A stretch of 37,311 nucleotides of DNA from HGM13233 sp964478515 (GTDB taxonomy: Bacteria > Bacillota > Clostridia > Oscillospirales > Ruminococcaceae): NCBI GenBank assembly GCA_964478515.1, contig CAYZIL010000025.1:1-37311 (forward strand), in the 5' to 3' direction. Shown piece by piece: positions 7,222 through 16,302 of this stretch. The first letter of the stretch is position 1; every line of letters starts with the position of its first letter. The position numbers were made by a program, and so were the translations under genes. The notes under the pieces are model-generated. The model did no database searches. It was not told the DNA's origin and was given only the letters and a program-made list of their open reading frames with translations.

Positions 7222-8195
7222 ATGAATATGAGTAACAAACTACTTGATGTAAAGAACCTAAAGACCTATTTCCACAGTGAGCGCGGTACCGTCAAGGCTG
7301 TCGACGACGTCAGTTTCTATGTAAACGAGGGCGAAACGCTCGGTATAGTCGGCGAGTCCGGCTGCGGCAAGAGCGTAAGCTGCATGTCTATTGCCCGCCT
7401 TGTAGAGACGCCTCCGGGAAAATACGAGGGCGGCGAAATTCTCTTTGACGGTCAGGATATGCTGAAAATATCCGAGGCCGAAATTCGCGAAATCCGCGGC
7501 AACGACATCTCCTATATATTTCAGGAGCCCATGACCTCGCTAAACCCGGTGTTCCGCATTGGCGACCAGATATCCGAAGTGCTGACACTGCACAGCAATA
7601 TGAGCAAGCAAGAGGCCAAGGAACAAGCCGTAAAGATGCTCGATTTGGTGCGCATTCCTAACCCGGAACGCGTCGCAAACGACTACCCCTTCTCGCTTTC
7701 CGGCGGCATGCGCCAGCGCGCCATGATAGCCATGGCGCTTGCCTGCTCACCCAAACTGCTCGTCGCGGACGAGCCCACCACGGCGCTCGACGTCACTATA
7801 CAAGCGCAGGTGCTGGACTTGATGAACGACCTTAAGCAGAAGGTAAATACCGCAATTATCTTTATCACCCACGACCTCGGCGTTATTGCCGAAATGAGCG
7901 ACCGCGTAATGGTCATGTACGCCGGCAAGGCTGTTGAAGTCGCCGATACCGCGGACATTTTCAAACGCCCGAGCCACCCCTACACGGTCGGCTTGATAAA
8001 TTCCCGTCCCGACATGGGTACTACAGCCAACCGGCTGCACGTTATTCCCGGCGGCGTGCCGGACCTTATTGACGTGCCGTCCGGCTGCCCGTTCCACCCG
8101 CGCTGCGAGCACTGCACTGAAAAATGCAAGCAGGTGATGCCGCCGGAAGTTGACCTGGGCGGCAACCACAAAGTATGCTGCTGGAGGTATGAAAA

Positions 8196-8199
<4 letters not shown>
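7222..8199 (+). CDS. ABC transporter ATPase, DppD/OppD type
   Basis: This 325-aa cytoplasmic ATPase has Walker A GESGCGKS, Q-loop FQEPMTSLNP, signature LSGGMRQR, Walker B LLVADEPTTALD and H-loop ITHD. The C-terminal oligopeptide-transporter extension carries the cysteine cluster CPFHPRCEHCTEKC. A second ATG two codons downstream (7228) is an alternative start. Its stop overlaps the start of the next ATPase gene (ATGA), indicating coupled synthesis of the two ATPases. Confidence 0.94.
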
Positions 8200-9194
<995 letters not shown>

Positions 9195-9218
9195 CAGCCG
9201 CCCGGCGGAGAAACCAGA

Positions 9219-9470
9219 ATGTTTTTTAATTTCAACAGACGAGTCGACGAAGACCTTGAGCGCATCCGCAAGGCAAATCTGCCGCCCGAACAGGCGGCGG
9301 CTGAGGCTGAGGCCGAAGCGGCACAAAAGAAAAAGCGCGCCGCTGAGCCAAAGGTCGGCTTTCGGGACATTTTCGCCATGTACCTTGCGGTCATGAGCAT
9401 TGTCATGCCCTACGCACTCATTTTTATCGGCGTACTGGTTGCCGTAGTTGTGCTGATATTTCTGCTGTAA
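9219..9470 (+). CDS. Small membrane protein at the end of the transporter operon
   Basis: This 83-aa protein has a charged, alanine/glutamate-rich and probably helical cytoplasmic part (about residues 8-45, with EAEAEAAQKKKRAAE). The C-terminal third is strongly hydrophobic, with one or two transmembrane helices (MPYALIFIGVLVAVVVLIF). I do not recognise a family. It starts 24 bases after the ATPase gene with a GGAG ribosome site and ends before the operon terminator, so it is the last gene of the transporter operon. It could assist the transporter or be unrelated cargo. Confidence 0.7.
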   Translation: MFFNFNRRVDEDLERIRKANLPPEQAAAEAEAEAAQKKKRAAEPKVGFRDIFAMYLAVMSIVMPYALIFIGVLVAVVVLIFLL

Positions 9471-10776
9471 CGCATTTATCTTTAGCGCAGAAAAAATAAA
9501 CGGCTGTCGCCCGGTTAACACCGGTGGCAGCCGTTTTGTCGTCCTTAAACCTGTTTTGTGAGCGCCAAATGTGTATTGACGGAGCACTTGCGCGCAGCTT
9601 AACGCCGTAGCGCCCGCCCTGGCGAACTATTTCCGGCTCCTGCAATTTCAGCTCGTCTATGCCCGGCATGACAATGCCGTACCCCGTCGCCTGCGCTTGC
9701 TGCAGCGCCCCCTCAATTTTCGAAAAGCGCTTTTTCGTCTCGCACAGCTCGGCTATGCAGCGCATCAGCGAGCTTTCGTCCGCTACGCACAGACCGGTGC
9801 GTTCGGACAGCACTTTGTAGAAGAGGTCAGGCTGCAGCTCCAGTTCTATGTGGACGCTGCCGCTGCCGAGGTCGGTAAGCTTTCTTCTTACGGTGCTGAC
9901 ATACTCGCAATTTTCTAGCAGGGGAAGGTTTTCGCCAATGTCGCTCATCTTTCCCACCGCGCCGGCAAATTCGCTTACAGCGGAAAATAGGGCGTTTTGC
10001 AGCCAATGCCCGCTTTCCAGCGACGAGACCCAGCCGGGCATTGAAATGCGTATTTCCTTTATCGGGAATTGCGAGGCGACGGCGCCTAGTATTTGCGTCA
10101 GCTCGTTTTCGCCGAGCTCAAGACAATTGACGGCAATAACCGGCACGCGGTACTCACCCTGCAATTTTTCGGCCAGCGCCTTACTTTCGGCACTGTGCGG
10201 CCGCGCGCAGTTGAGCAGTACCGCAAAGGGCTTGCCGAGCTCCCGCAGCTCACTTACCACGCGCTGCTCGGCGGGCACATAGTCTTCGCGGGCTATATCT
10301 GCTATGCTGCCGTCGGTCGTTACGACAATGCCAATGGTCGAATGCTCCGCTATTACCTTGCGCGTGCCGGTCTCGGCGGCAAGTTCAAAGGGCACCGGCT
10401 CGTCGAACCAGGGCGAAACTATCATCCGCGGCTGCTGTTCTTCAATATACCCCAGCGCGCCGGGGACTATATATCCGACGCAGTCAATAAGCCGCACCCG
10501 CATTGTGGTCTTGTCGGGCAGCTCTATTCTGACAGCCTGCTCGGGCACAAATTTCGGCTCTGTCGTCATAATAGTGCGTCCGTCGCTCGACTGCGGCAGC
10601 TCGTCGACAGCGCGGTCGTACAGTGCGCCCTTTTCTATGTTCGGCAGCACCGCCAGGTCCATAAACTTTTGAATAAAGGTCGATTTTCCCGTCCGCACCG
10701 GACCGACGACGCCGATATAAATGTCACCGCCGGTGCGCTCCGCTATGCTGGTATAGATTTGTTGTGCGCTGTTCAT
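9424..10776 (-). CDS. spoIVA: SpoIVA, N-terminal segment (residues 1-402, then element-encoded tail)
   Basis: Residues 1-402 are SpoIVA: YTSIAERTGGDIYIGVVG, Walker A GPVRTGKS at 25-32, the LIDCVGYIVPGA block, EHSTIGIVVTTDGSI, and MPGIDELKLQEPEIVRQGG through KLRASAPSIH. SpoIVA is a mother-cell ATPase that polymerises on the forespore outer membrane. It is anchored by SpoVM and, in clostridia, bound by SipL. At codon 402 the frame crosses the att core (9571-9577) and reads 48 unrelated residues before a stop at 9424. The integrated allele therefore lacks the conserved C-terminal 91 residues. Joined to 1435-1710 it makes 493 aa, the family's length. ATG 10776 has GGGGG seven to eight bases upstream and follows sipL by 14 bases in an operon. 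Confidence 0.95.
   Translation of the reverse strand: MNSAQQIYTSIAERTGGDIYIGVVGPVRTGKSTFIQKFMDLAVLPNIEKGALYDRAVDELPQSSDGRTIMTTEPKFVPEQAVRIELPDKTTMRVRLIDCVGYIVPGALGYIEEQQPRMIVSPWFDEPVPFELAAETGTRKVIAEHSTIGIVVTTDGSIADIAREDYVPAEQRVVSELRELGKPFAVLLNCARPHSAESKALAEKLQGEYRVPVIAVNCLELGENELTQILGAVASQFPIKEIRISMPGWVSSLESGHWLQNALFSAVSEFAGAVGKMSDIGENLPLLENCEYVSTVRRKLTDLGSGSVHIELELQPDLFYKVLSERTGLCVADESSLMRCIAELCETKKRFSKIEGALQQAQATGYGIVMPGIDELKLQEPEIVRQGGRYGVKLRASAPSIHIWRSQNRFKDDKTAATGVNRATAVYFFCAKDKCVTAEISAQLRQPVRR
9491..9537. terminator. Bidirectional terminator just inside the right end of the element
   Basis: AAACGGCTG (9498-9506) pairs with CAGCCGTTT (9528-9536), with an inner CCGG/CCGG stem. On the plus strand it ends in TTTT and closes the transporter operon. 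On the minus strand it is followed by TTTATTTTTT (9500-9491), a stronger run. It should therefore also stop spoIVA transcription entering the element and, in the excised circle, recombinase transcription crossing the attP junction. Confidence 0.85.
9545..9600 (-). other. Right attachment site (attR-like), spoIVA 5'/element junction
   Basis: This hybrid site holds the core GTGTATT at 9571-9577. Bases above the core encode SpoIVA residues (…SAPSIH). Bases 9556-9570 are the second element arm, TTGTGAGCGCCAAAT. It matches 14 of 15 bases of the inverted arm at the other end (1715-1729). Confidence 0.85.
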
Positions 10777-10790
10777 TACATTGCCCCCTT

Positions 10791-12278
10791 TCAGTCAAGT
10801 ATAGGTATAAGCAGCGCGCGCCGCTCGGTAATGGTCTGGGTTTCCAGTGCGTTGGCGGCAACTATTGCGTTCGGTGCGGTCTCGTAGTGTTTGGCAATTT
10901 CCCAAACCGTCTCCCCGCCGTCGGCATAGTATACTATCATTGCGGCGTCGGGGCGCACTTTCACCTTTTCGGGTTCGCTGGCGGCGCTGACTACGGGCTC
11001 AACGGCCTGCGTGCCGACGCTTGCCCTGGTAAGCGTTCCGCTTATCTTCACTGTCAGCACACCGGCTGCGGCAGTGGCGCTCAGCTGGTTGAGACCCGCC
11101 TCAAGCTCCTCAAACCCCGCTTGCGTCTGCAGCGCGCCGAGCGCAAATTCTGCCGGCGTTTCGGTAGCGCTCAGCTCGCCGTCGCTGCTGTAAAATGCGA
11201 CCAGGGTTGCGCGCAATATCGCCACCCCGTTTTCTGCCGCGCAAGTACTGTTGGCCAAAATGCAGCCGAGGCAGGTGCCGGACTCGGCCGCGAAGCTGCC
11301 TTCCGCTTGAAACTCGGCCGTGCTTTGGCCCGCCTGCGCCGCCACTGCCATCGCCGCCGTGGCGGCGGTGCACTCGCAGCTGGTGGAAAAAACATCGGCC
11401 ACATACTCGCCGTCACAGGGCATAAATACCGCAACGCACACCACTGCTGCGAGCGTCAGCGCCGCGGCGTTGGGCTCATCCGCGTCCTGCTGCAAAGAGA
11501 GCGACTGGACCTGCGCTTGAGTAACGAGTCGGGCTCCCTCCACCTCGCCCAGAGCCGCGTCTATCCTTTCGTCAAACGGTATGCTGAAAGTATACTCGCG
11601 CATATTTTCGCCGTGCGCCGCCAGCACGCGTACCGCCGCAACGCCGCTGACGCTTATGCCGTCTGCCTGCGCGGCGGCATTGCTGACGCTGAGCATCGCC
11701 TCGGTGTGCAAAATGCTCAGCTCGCCCTCACCCTCCAGCGCCAACAGGTCCTCCAGCGTAAACTGCCGCTCCTCGCGCGCGGCAAGCCGCAAGCCGGTAA
11801 AGCTCCGCCGCAGCTGTTTGGCGCCGTCTGAGTCTATGTTGCTGATGTACTCCTCGTCGCCGAAGCTCCACACTGTCGCTGTCAGTGAAAATGTGCCGCG
11901 CATCTCCAGCTTGCGGTTGCTGACGGCGCGGCAGTTGAGATACTGCTTTTTCATCCGCGCCGAAATTAAATACAGTCCGTCGGTCTCTCCCGCCAGCTCC
12001 AGCGAGCGGGAAAAGGGCAGCCGGTACTGGACACTGTGCGGTCTGTCGCCGCCGTCGCTCAAATAGACGACGTCGCACTGCACATACCCCTCCACCGTCG
12101 CACGCGCTCCGGCGGCAATCTTTTGCATTATTACCGGCTGCACAATACAGCGCAGAATGCGCTGTATCTCAGGCTGATAGTCGGGAACGATAAATTCGCC
12201 CTGCACCGTCTGCTCGAGTGCACCGTCGTACACGCACCTGCACGTCTGAACACGCCCGAATTCCACCTCAAATGCCAA
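10791..12278 (-). CDS. sipL: SipL-like SPOCS/LysM coat morphogenesis protein
   Basis: This 495-aa protein has N-terminal SPOCS (DUF3794) sequence (VQGEFIVPDYQPEIQRIL, ISARMKKQYLNCRAVSNRK). It has a long alanine-rich middle with further SPOCS-like repeats and a C-terminal LysM domain (about 450-495, ETVWEIAKHYETAPNAIVAANAL). This layout is that of SipL. In C. difficile SipL binds SpoIVA through its LysM domain and is needed for coat attachment. The position directly upstream of spoIVA fits that partnership. The start is TTG 12278 with AAGGAG upstream, seven bases from it. The gene lies downstream of the terminator at 12329-12362 and so needs its own promoter. I see no clear sigma-E -10 in the short interval. 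Confidence 0.85.
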   Translation of the reverse strand: MAFEVEFGRVQTCRCVYDGALEQTVQGEFIVPDYQPEIQRILRCIVQPVIMQKIAAGARATVEGYVQCDVVYLSDGGDRPHSVQYRLPFSRSLELAGETDGLYLISARMKKQYLNCRAVSNRKLEMRGTFSLTATVWSFGDEEYISNIDSDGAKQLRRSFTGLRLAAREERQFTLEDLLALEGEGELSILHTEAMLSVSNAAAQADGISVSGVAAVRVLAAHGENMREYTFSIPFDERIDAALGEVEGARLVTQAQVQSLSLQQDADEPNAAALTLAAVVCVAVFMPCDGEYVADVFSTSCECTAATAAMAVAAQAGQSTAEFQAEGSFAAESGTCLGCILANSTCAAENGVAILRATLVAFYSSDGELSATETPAEFALGALQTQAGFEELEAGLNQLSATAAAGVLTVKISGTLTRASVGTQAVEPVVSAASEPEKVKVRPDAAMIVYYADGGETVWEIAKHYETAPNAIVAANALETQTITERRALLIPILD

Positions 12279-12328
12279 TTAACTCACTCCTTAGAATTTT
12301 CTAAGTAATATTATTCCGTAGCTGCCAT

Positions 12329-12362
12329 AAAAAGACCGGCAGCGCGTCGAGCGCTGCCGGTC
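12329..12362 (-). terminator. Terminator after spoVM
   Basis: A perfect 12-bp stem pairs 12334-12345 with 12351-12362 around the loop GTCGA. TTTTT follows on the minus strand. It separates spoVM from sipL. Confidence 0.9.
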
Positions 12363-12380
12363 ACAATGCTGTTTTTTCCG

Positions 12381-12461
12381 TCAATCTGTATTTTTTACAC
12401 GAAATATCACTCTGAGTATACTGCTAAGAAACTTCGGACTCTTCAAAACCACAACCTGCAC
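12381..12461 (-). CDS. spoVM: Stage V sporulation protein M
   Basis: This is a 26-codon gene with a GTG start at 12461 and a strong AAGGAGG site eight bases upstream. The peptide is exactly the length of B. subtilis SpoVM. It has the same plan: a hydrophobic start, K then P at position 9, PKFL (9-12), two small residues, then an amphipathic ILRVIF helix and a basic end. SpoVM is the amphipathic peptide that recognises the curved forespore membrane and anchors SpoIVA. Its place close to rsgA/prkC/prpC matches the B. subtilis neighbourhood. A length-filtered gene caller would miss it. It lies 102 bases upstream of sipL-spoIVA, so three interacting coat-base proteins are clustered. Confidence 0.88.
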   Translation of the reverse strand: MQVVVLKSPKFLSSILRVIFRVKNTD

Positions 12462-12479
12462 TGCGCAAACCTCCTTAAA

Positions 12480-12623
12480 TCACATCCGGGTATATATGAC
12501 CGCTGCCGCACAGCCTGCCGCAAGCGCCAACACCGCAAACCAGGGCAGCAGCAGCGACAAAACTAAACCTGCCGCCGCAGCCGTGCATATTGAGCCTACT
12601 TTTTCTCTGGCAGTGCGGCGCAT
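12480..12623 (-). CDS. Small membrane protein upstream of spoVM
   Basis: This 47-aa ORF has a GGGAAGGGAG ribosome site before ATG 12623. The basic N-terminus (MRRTAREK) is followed by a hydrophobic stretch (residues 11-43) that could form one or two membrane helices around LPWF. Its stop is 18 bases before the spoVM start, so the two are likely co-transcribed. I do not recognise a family. It is downstream of the rsgA terminator and must use a promoter in 12624-12700, where none is obvious. Confidence 0.6.
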   Translation of the reverse strand: MRRTAREKVGSICTAAAAGLVLSLLLPWFAVLALAAGCAAAVIYTRM

Positions 12624-12679
12624 GGCGCTCTCCCTTCCCGGTGCTGGTGTATATTACGCTGAATTTACCAAAAATGTGC

Positions 12680-12732
12680 AGACCAATTTTTAAAAAATAA
12701 AAGTAACAGCCGGTGCTGTTCGCACCGGCTGT
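12680..12732 (-). terminator. Terminator after rsgA
   Basis: A perfect 11-bp stem pairs 12706-12716 (ACAGCCGGTGC) with 12722-12732 around a 5-base loop. TACTTTTATTTTTT follows on the minus strand. It ends the long housekeeping operon. Confidence 0.88.
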
Positions 12733-12738
12733 GATTAT

Positions 12739-13620
12739 TTAATATTGGTTCTTTTCGCGCTCGCGCGCCGCCGTATACAGCTGGCAGTAGCTCTCGTAGC
12801 GCGGCGCGGTTATTTCTCCCGACGCCACCGCCGCGCGCACCGCACAGCCGCTTTCTTTTATGTGCGCGCAGTCGGCAAAGCGGCAGCGCTCGCGCCAGGG
12901 ATAAAAATCGGTAAAGCAGCGCTGCAGTTCGGCCGTCGGTATCTGTTCGCCCGCGTCGACGTCCATACTGGAAAAGCCCGGGGTATCGACGACATAACCG
13001 CCGCCGAAATCAAAAAGCTCTACTTCCCGCGTTGTGTGCCGGCCGCGGCCGAGCGCTTTGCTGGTCTCGCCGGTCTTCTGGCTCAGACCCGGCACAAGGG
13101 CGTTGAGCAGCGTCGACTTGCCGACCCCGGAATTACCCATAAAAACCGAAATGCCGCCGCTGAGACGATTTTTGAGCTCCTGCAGGCCGTTTGCGTTGCC
13201 GAGTGTGCACTCAAAAAGCTCGAAGCCGGCCTGCCGGTAGACCGACGCCAGCGCATCGGCAGCGGCGAGGTCGGTCTTGGTCAGCACTATTGACACCGCC
13301 GCCCCTTTGGCTGCGCACAGCGCCGTCAAGCGGTCAATAACCAACTGGTTTGGCGTCGGGTCGGTCGCCGACACAACAATATAAACTCTGTCGACGTTGG
13401 CGACGTTGGGGCGCAGAAAAAAATTGCGGCGCTCGTGTATTTCGCTAATCAAATTTGTGTCAGCGCGCTCCACTTCTACCGAGTCACCCGGCAGCGGCGA
13501 CAACCGACGCTTGCGAAATATTCCCTTGGCTTTGCACTCTAAAACGGCATCGGCGGTCTTTACGTAGTAAAAGCCGCCGATACCTTTTAATATTATTCCC
13601 TTTTCCGATCCGTCACCCAT
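12739..13620 (-). CDS. rsgA: Ribosome small-subunit GTPase RsgA
   Basis: This 293-aa circularly permuted GTPase has an N-terminal OB fold. The G motifs come in permuted order: G4 LTKTDL, G1 MGNSGVGKSTLLNAL, G2 GRHTTREVEL, G3 VDTPGF. The C-terminal zinc knuckle CRFADCAHIKESGC follows. RsgA acts late in 30S maturation. Its ATG shares a base with the prkC stop (TGATG), so translation is coupled. The prpC-prkC-rsgA order is the usual Firmicute one. Confidence 0.97.
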   Translation of the reverse strand: MGDGSEKGIILKGIGGFYYVKTADAVLECKAKGIFRKRRLSPLPGDSVEVERADTNLISEIHERRNFFLRPNVANVDRVYIVVSATDPTPNQLVIDRLTALCAAKGAAVSIVLTKTDLAAADALASVYRQAGFELFECTLGNANGLQELKNRLSGGISVFMGNSGVGKSTLLNALVPGLSQKTGETSKALGRGRHTTREVELFDFGGGYVVDTPGFSSMDVDAGEQIPTAELQRCFTDFYPWRERCRFADCAHIKESGCAVRAAVASGEITAPRYESYCQLYTAAREREKNQY

Positions 13621-15554
13621 CAGGGCGTGCCCGGCACCGGCTCCGCCGGAGTTGCCGGCAGAATTGAGCTAACGTCCACCGTCGCCGCGCCGTTGGCGAA
13701 GTTCGTGGCAATGCTGGTGCTGGCTGTCGCCGTCTCACCGACACTGTTGGCGGGCGAGGTTACAGTTACAGAAACCGTCACGTCGCCGCTGCCGCTCGCA
13801 GTCAGCGGCCCGTCTGTCGCCGTAGCGCCGTTGCAGTTAATTACATACGAGTATCCCGCCGGACAACCCGAAACCGAAATTATCAGCGTCTTGGGCTGCG
13901 GTCCCTGGCTGACAACCAGGCTTATTGCGGTGCCCTGTCCTACGACAGTGTTCGGGGCAATGCTCTGGCTCATGACTATGCCCGCGGCGACCGTGTCGCT
14001 GTAGGACTGTGATACGCCGCCGAGCACAAGGCCGTTAACAGTTATTGTCGTTTTGGCGTTGAGCAGCGACATGCCCGTAAGCGTCGGCACATAGTAGGAA
14101 AGGCCGCTGGACGGGGTGCGCACATATATTGTGACTACCGACCATGCCGGCAGCACTTCTCCGGCCACAGGGTCGGTGCGAATAACGTGGTTCTCCTCGA
14201 CCGCCGTGCTCTCTTCCGATTCAATAAGCACGACGAGGTTGTAATTGTCCATTTCCTCAAACACTTCGGTGTAGGAGAAATCGACAACATCCGGCATGGT
14301 GATATACTCGACTCCCAAGCTCACGTAGAGATAGACCGTCGAATTGTCCTTGACCGTTTTCGGCGGCAGCGGGTCCTGGTCGAATATCACGCCGGCTTCG
14401 TATTCGGAATTATATTCCTCAACTATCTGGAAATCGTAATTGTAATCGGAATTGGCCTTGACGTCCGCCCACTGCTGCTCAATAAAGTTGGGCAAATCGG
14501 TGTCGGCCTGGCGGTTGAATATCGACTTGTCGCCGTAAGCAAAGGTCATGTAAATAAGGATGGCCGCGCCCAGCACACACGCGAAGGTGACGCCGATAAG
14601 CACCGGGATACCCCAGTTGCGGCGTTTGGGCGGCGCCGAGTAATCCTCGGCTTGCAGTTTTTCGACTGTATCAAAATATTTTGTGGGATTCTCGTTGTTC
14701 ATATACTTGTACTCAAACCTTATACTGGGATTTTTTTTGAACTCGTCTATACTGCGCAGCATTTCGGACGCCGACTGGTAGCGGCGCGCCGGGTCTTTAG
14801 CCATGGCCTTAAGAGTTATTTCCTCAAGACCTTCCGGTATGGACGGGTCAATTGAGCGCGGCGGCACGGCGGTGTCGGATATCTGCTTGAGCGCCACCGA
14901 AACGGCACTGTCCGAGTCGAACGGCAGCCGGCCGGTGAGCATTTCGTAAAGCATTACGCCCAGGCTGTAAATGTCCGACTTTGCGTCGGTATCCTCTCCC
15001 TGCGCCTGCTCGGGGCTGATGTAATGTACCGAGCCGATTGCTCTGTCGGTGATAGTGCGTGTCTGGCTGCGCGCAAAGCGGGCAATGCCGAAGTCCATCA
15101 CCTTTATTGTGCCATCCCGCAGCAGCATTATGTTCTGCGGCTTGATATCACGATGAATTATACCACGATCGTGCGCGTGTTGCAAGGCGCGCAGCACCTG
15201 AGTGGTGAAATACAGCGCGTCCTTCCAGGGCAGCTTTCCCTTGTCGTCAAGGTACTGCATAAGCGTTATGCCGTCAATGTATTCCATAACGATATACTGC
15301 ACCGTGTCGGAAAAATTGACGTCGAACACCTTGACGATATTGGGATGCGAGAGCAGCGAAATAGCCTTGGACTCGTTTTTGAAGCGGCGCACCAGCTCCT
15401 CGTTGTCCATAAACTCGTCGCGCAGCACCTTTACCGCTACCGTCGTGTCGTCGGTGACGTCCTTGGCCCTGTAGACATTGGCCATTCCGCCGGAGCCGAT
15501 GAGCTCAAGTATCTCGTAGCGGCCGTCAAGCTTCTTTCCTATAAGATTTTTCAT
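13620..15554 (-). CDS. prkC: PASTA-domain Ser/Thr protein kinase PrkC
   Basis: This 644-aa membrane kinase has a Hanks-type domain with glycine loop GSGGMANVY (20-28), ATP lysine K42, catalytic loop HRDIKPQN and DFGIAR. A linker, one transmembrane helix (VLIGVTFACVLGAAILIYM) and about three extracellular PASTA repeats (from LPNFIEQQW, MPDVVDFSY and VPTLTGMSL) follow. PrkC senses muropeptides and lipid II and controls growth, cell wall and spore germination. The start at 15554 is chosen over an upstream ATG because GGAGG lies six bases before it. The C-terminal 90 residues after the last PASTA are Ser/Thr/Val-rich and form an extra extracellular tail. The partner phosphatase is encoded immediately upstream. 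Confidence 0.96.
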   Translation of the reverse strand: MKNLIGKKLDGRYEILELIGSGGMANVYRAKDVTDDTTVAVKVLRDEFMDNEELVRRFKNESKAISLLSHPNIVKVFDVNFSDTVQYIVMEYIDGITLMQYLDDKGKLPWKDALYFTTQVLRALQHAHDRGIIHRDIKPQNIMLLRDGTIKVMDFGIARFARSQTRTITDRAIGSVHYISPEQAQGEDTDAKSDIYSLGVMLYEMLTGRLPFDSDSAVSVALKQISDTAVPPRSIDPSIPEGLEEITLKAMAKDPARRYQSASEMLRSIDEFKKNPSIRFEYKYMNNENPTKYFDTVEKLQAEDYSAPPKRRNWGIPVLIGVTFACVLGAAILIYMTFAYGDKSIFNRQADTDLPNFIEQQWADVKANSDYNYDFQIVEEYNSEYEAGVIFDQDPLPPKTVKDNSTVYLYVSLGVEYITMPDVVDFSYTEVFEEMDNYNLVVLIESEESTAVEENHVIRTDPVAGEVLPAWSVVTIYVRTPSSGLSYYVPTLTGMSLLNAKTTITVNGLVLGGVSQSYSDTVAAGIVMSQSIAPNTVVGQGTAISLVVSQGPQPKTLIISVSGCPAGYSYVINCNGATATDGPLTASGSGDVTVSVTVTSPANSVGETATASTSIATNFANGAATVDVSSILPATPAEPVPGTP

Positions 15555-15567
15555 TTTCTGCCTCCGG

Positions 15568-16302
15568 TCATTCGGCGCGGGCCAGCACAACTGTTATGTT
15601 GTCTGCTCCGCCGTTGAGCTTGGCAAGCTCAATGAGTTTATTCGGTATATCAAAAAAATGCTCGGTTTTAACAGTGTCGCGTATCGTGCGTTCGTCGACC
15701 ATGTCGGTCAGACCGTCGGAACACACCAGCAGCGTATCTCCCCTGTAGAGCTTGAGCACATTATAATCGACCACTGGGTCGCGCTCTATGCCAAGAGCGC
15801 TGGTGATAATATTTTTGCTCGGGTGTACCTGCGCTTGCTCGGCGGTAATAGAGCCGTTGTCAACCAGCTCTTGAACCATTGAGTGATCCTTGGTTATCTG
15901 CTTTATTGCGCCGCGGCGCGAAATGAGATAGGCGCGGCTGTCGCCGGCGTGGACTATGTGCGCGCAGTTGTTGCGAATTGCAACGGCCACAACCGTCGTT
16001 CCCATGGCGACCTTGACCTGGGCCTTTTCTCCCGCTTGACATATAAGCTCGTTGCACTGCTGCAAGCCGCTGAGCAGCTTCGCGCGCAGCTCGGCCTCGC
16101 CGTCGCAGTCGGCAAGTCCGCCGATGAACTCTTTTTCCAAATGTTCAGTGGCGATTCTGCTCGCCTCACCGCCAAAAGACATGCCGCCCATGCCGTCGCA
16201 CATAACGAGCCAGTAGGTGCGCTCGTCCGCGCGCCCGGCGCGAAAATTGTCCTGGTTCTCACTGCGGCAAAGCCCGATATCGGTAGCGCCGGCAATATTC
16301 AA
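15568..16302 (-). CDS. prpC: PP2C-type protein phosphatase PrpC
   Basis: This 244-aa PPM/PP2C phosphatase has metal-binding motifs ENQDNF, MCDGMGG, HAGDSRAY, LLVCSDGLTD and GGADNITVV. It reverses PrkC phosphorylation. The start is TTG 16302, overlapping the rlmN stop (TTGA) with GGGAGGTG upstream. Co-translation with rlmN and prkC is likely. Confidence 0.96.
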   Translation of the reverse strand: MNIAGATDIGLCRSENQDNFRAGRADERTYWLVMCDGMGGMSFGGEASRIATEHLEKEFIGGLADCDGEAELRAKLLSGLQQCNELICQAGEKAQVKVAMGTTVVAVAIRNNCAHIVHAGDSRAYLISRRGAIKQITKDHSMVQELVDNGSITAEQAQVHPSKNIITSALGIERDPVVDYNVLKLYRGDTLLVCSDGLTDMVDERTIRDTVKTEHFFDIPNKLIELAKLNGGADNITVVLARAE

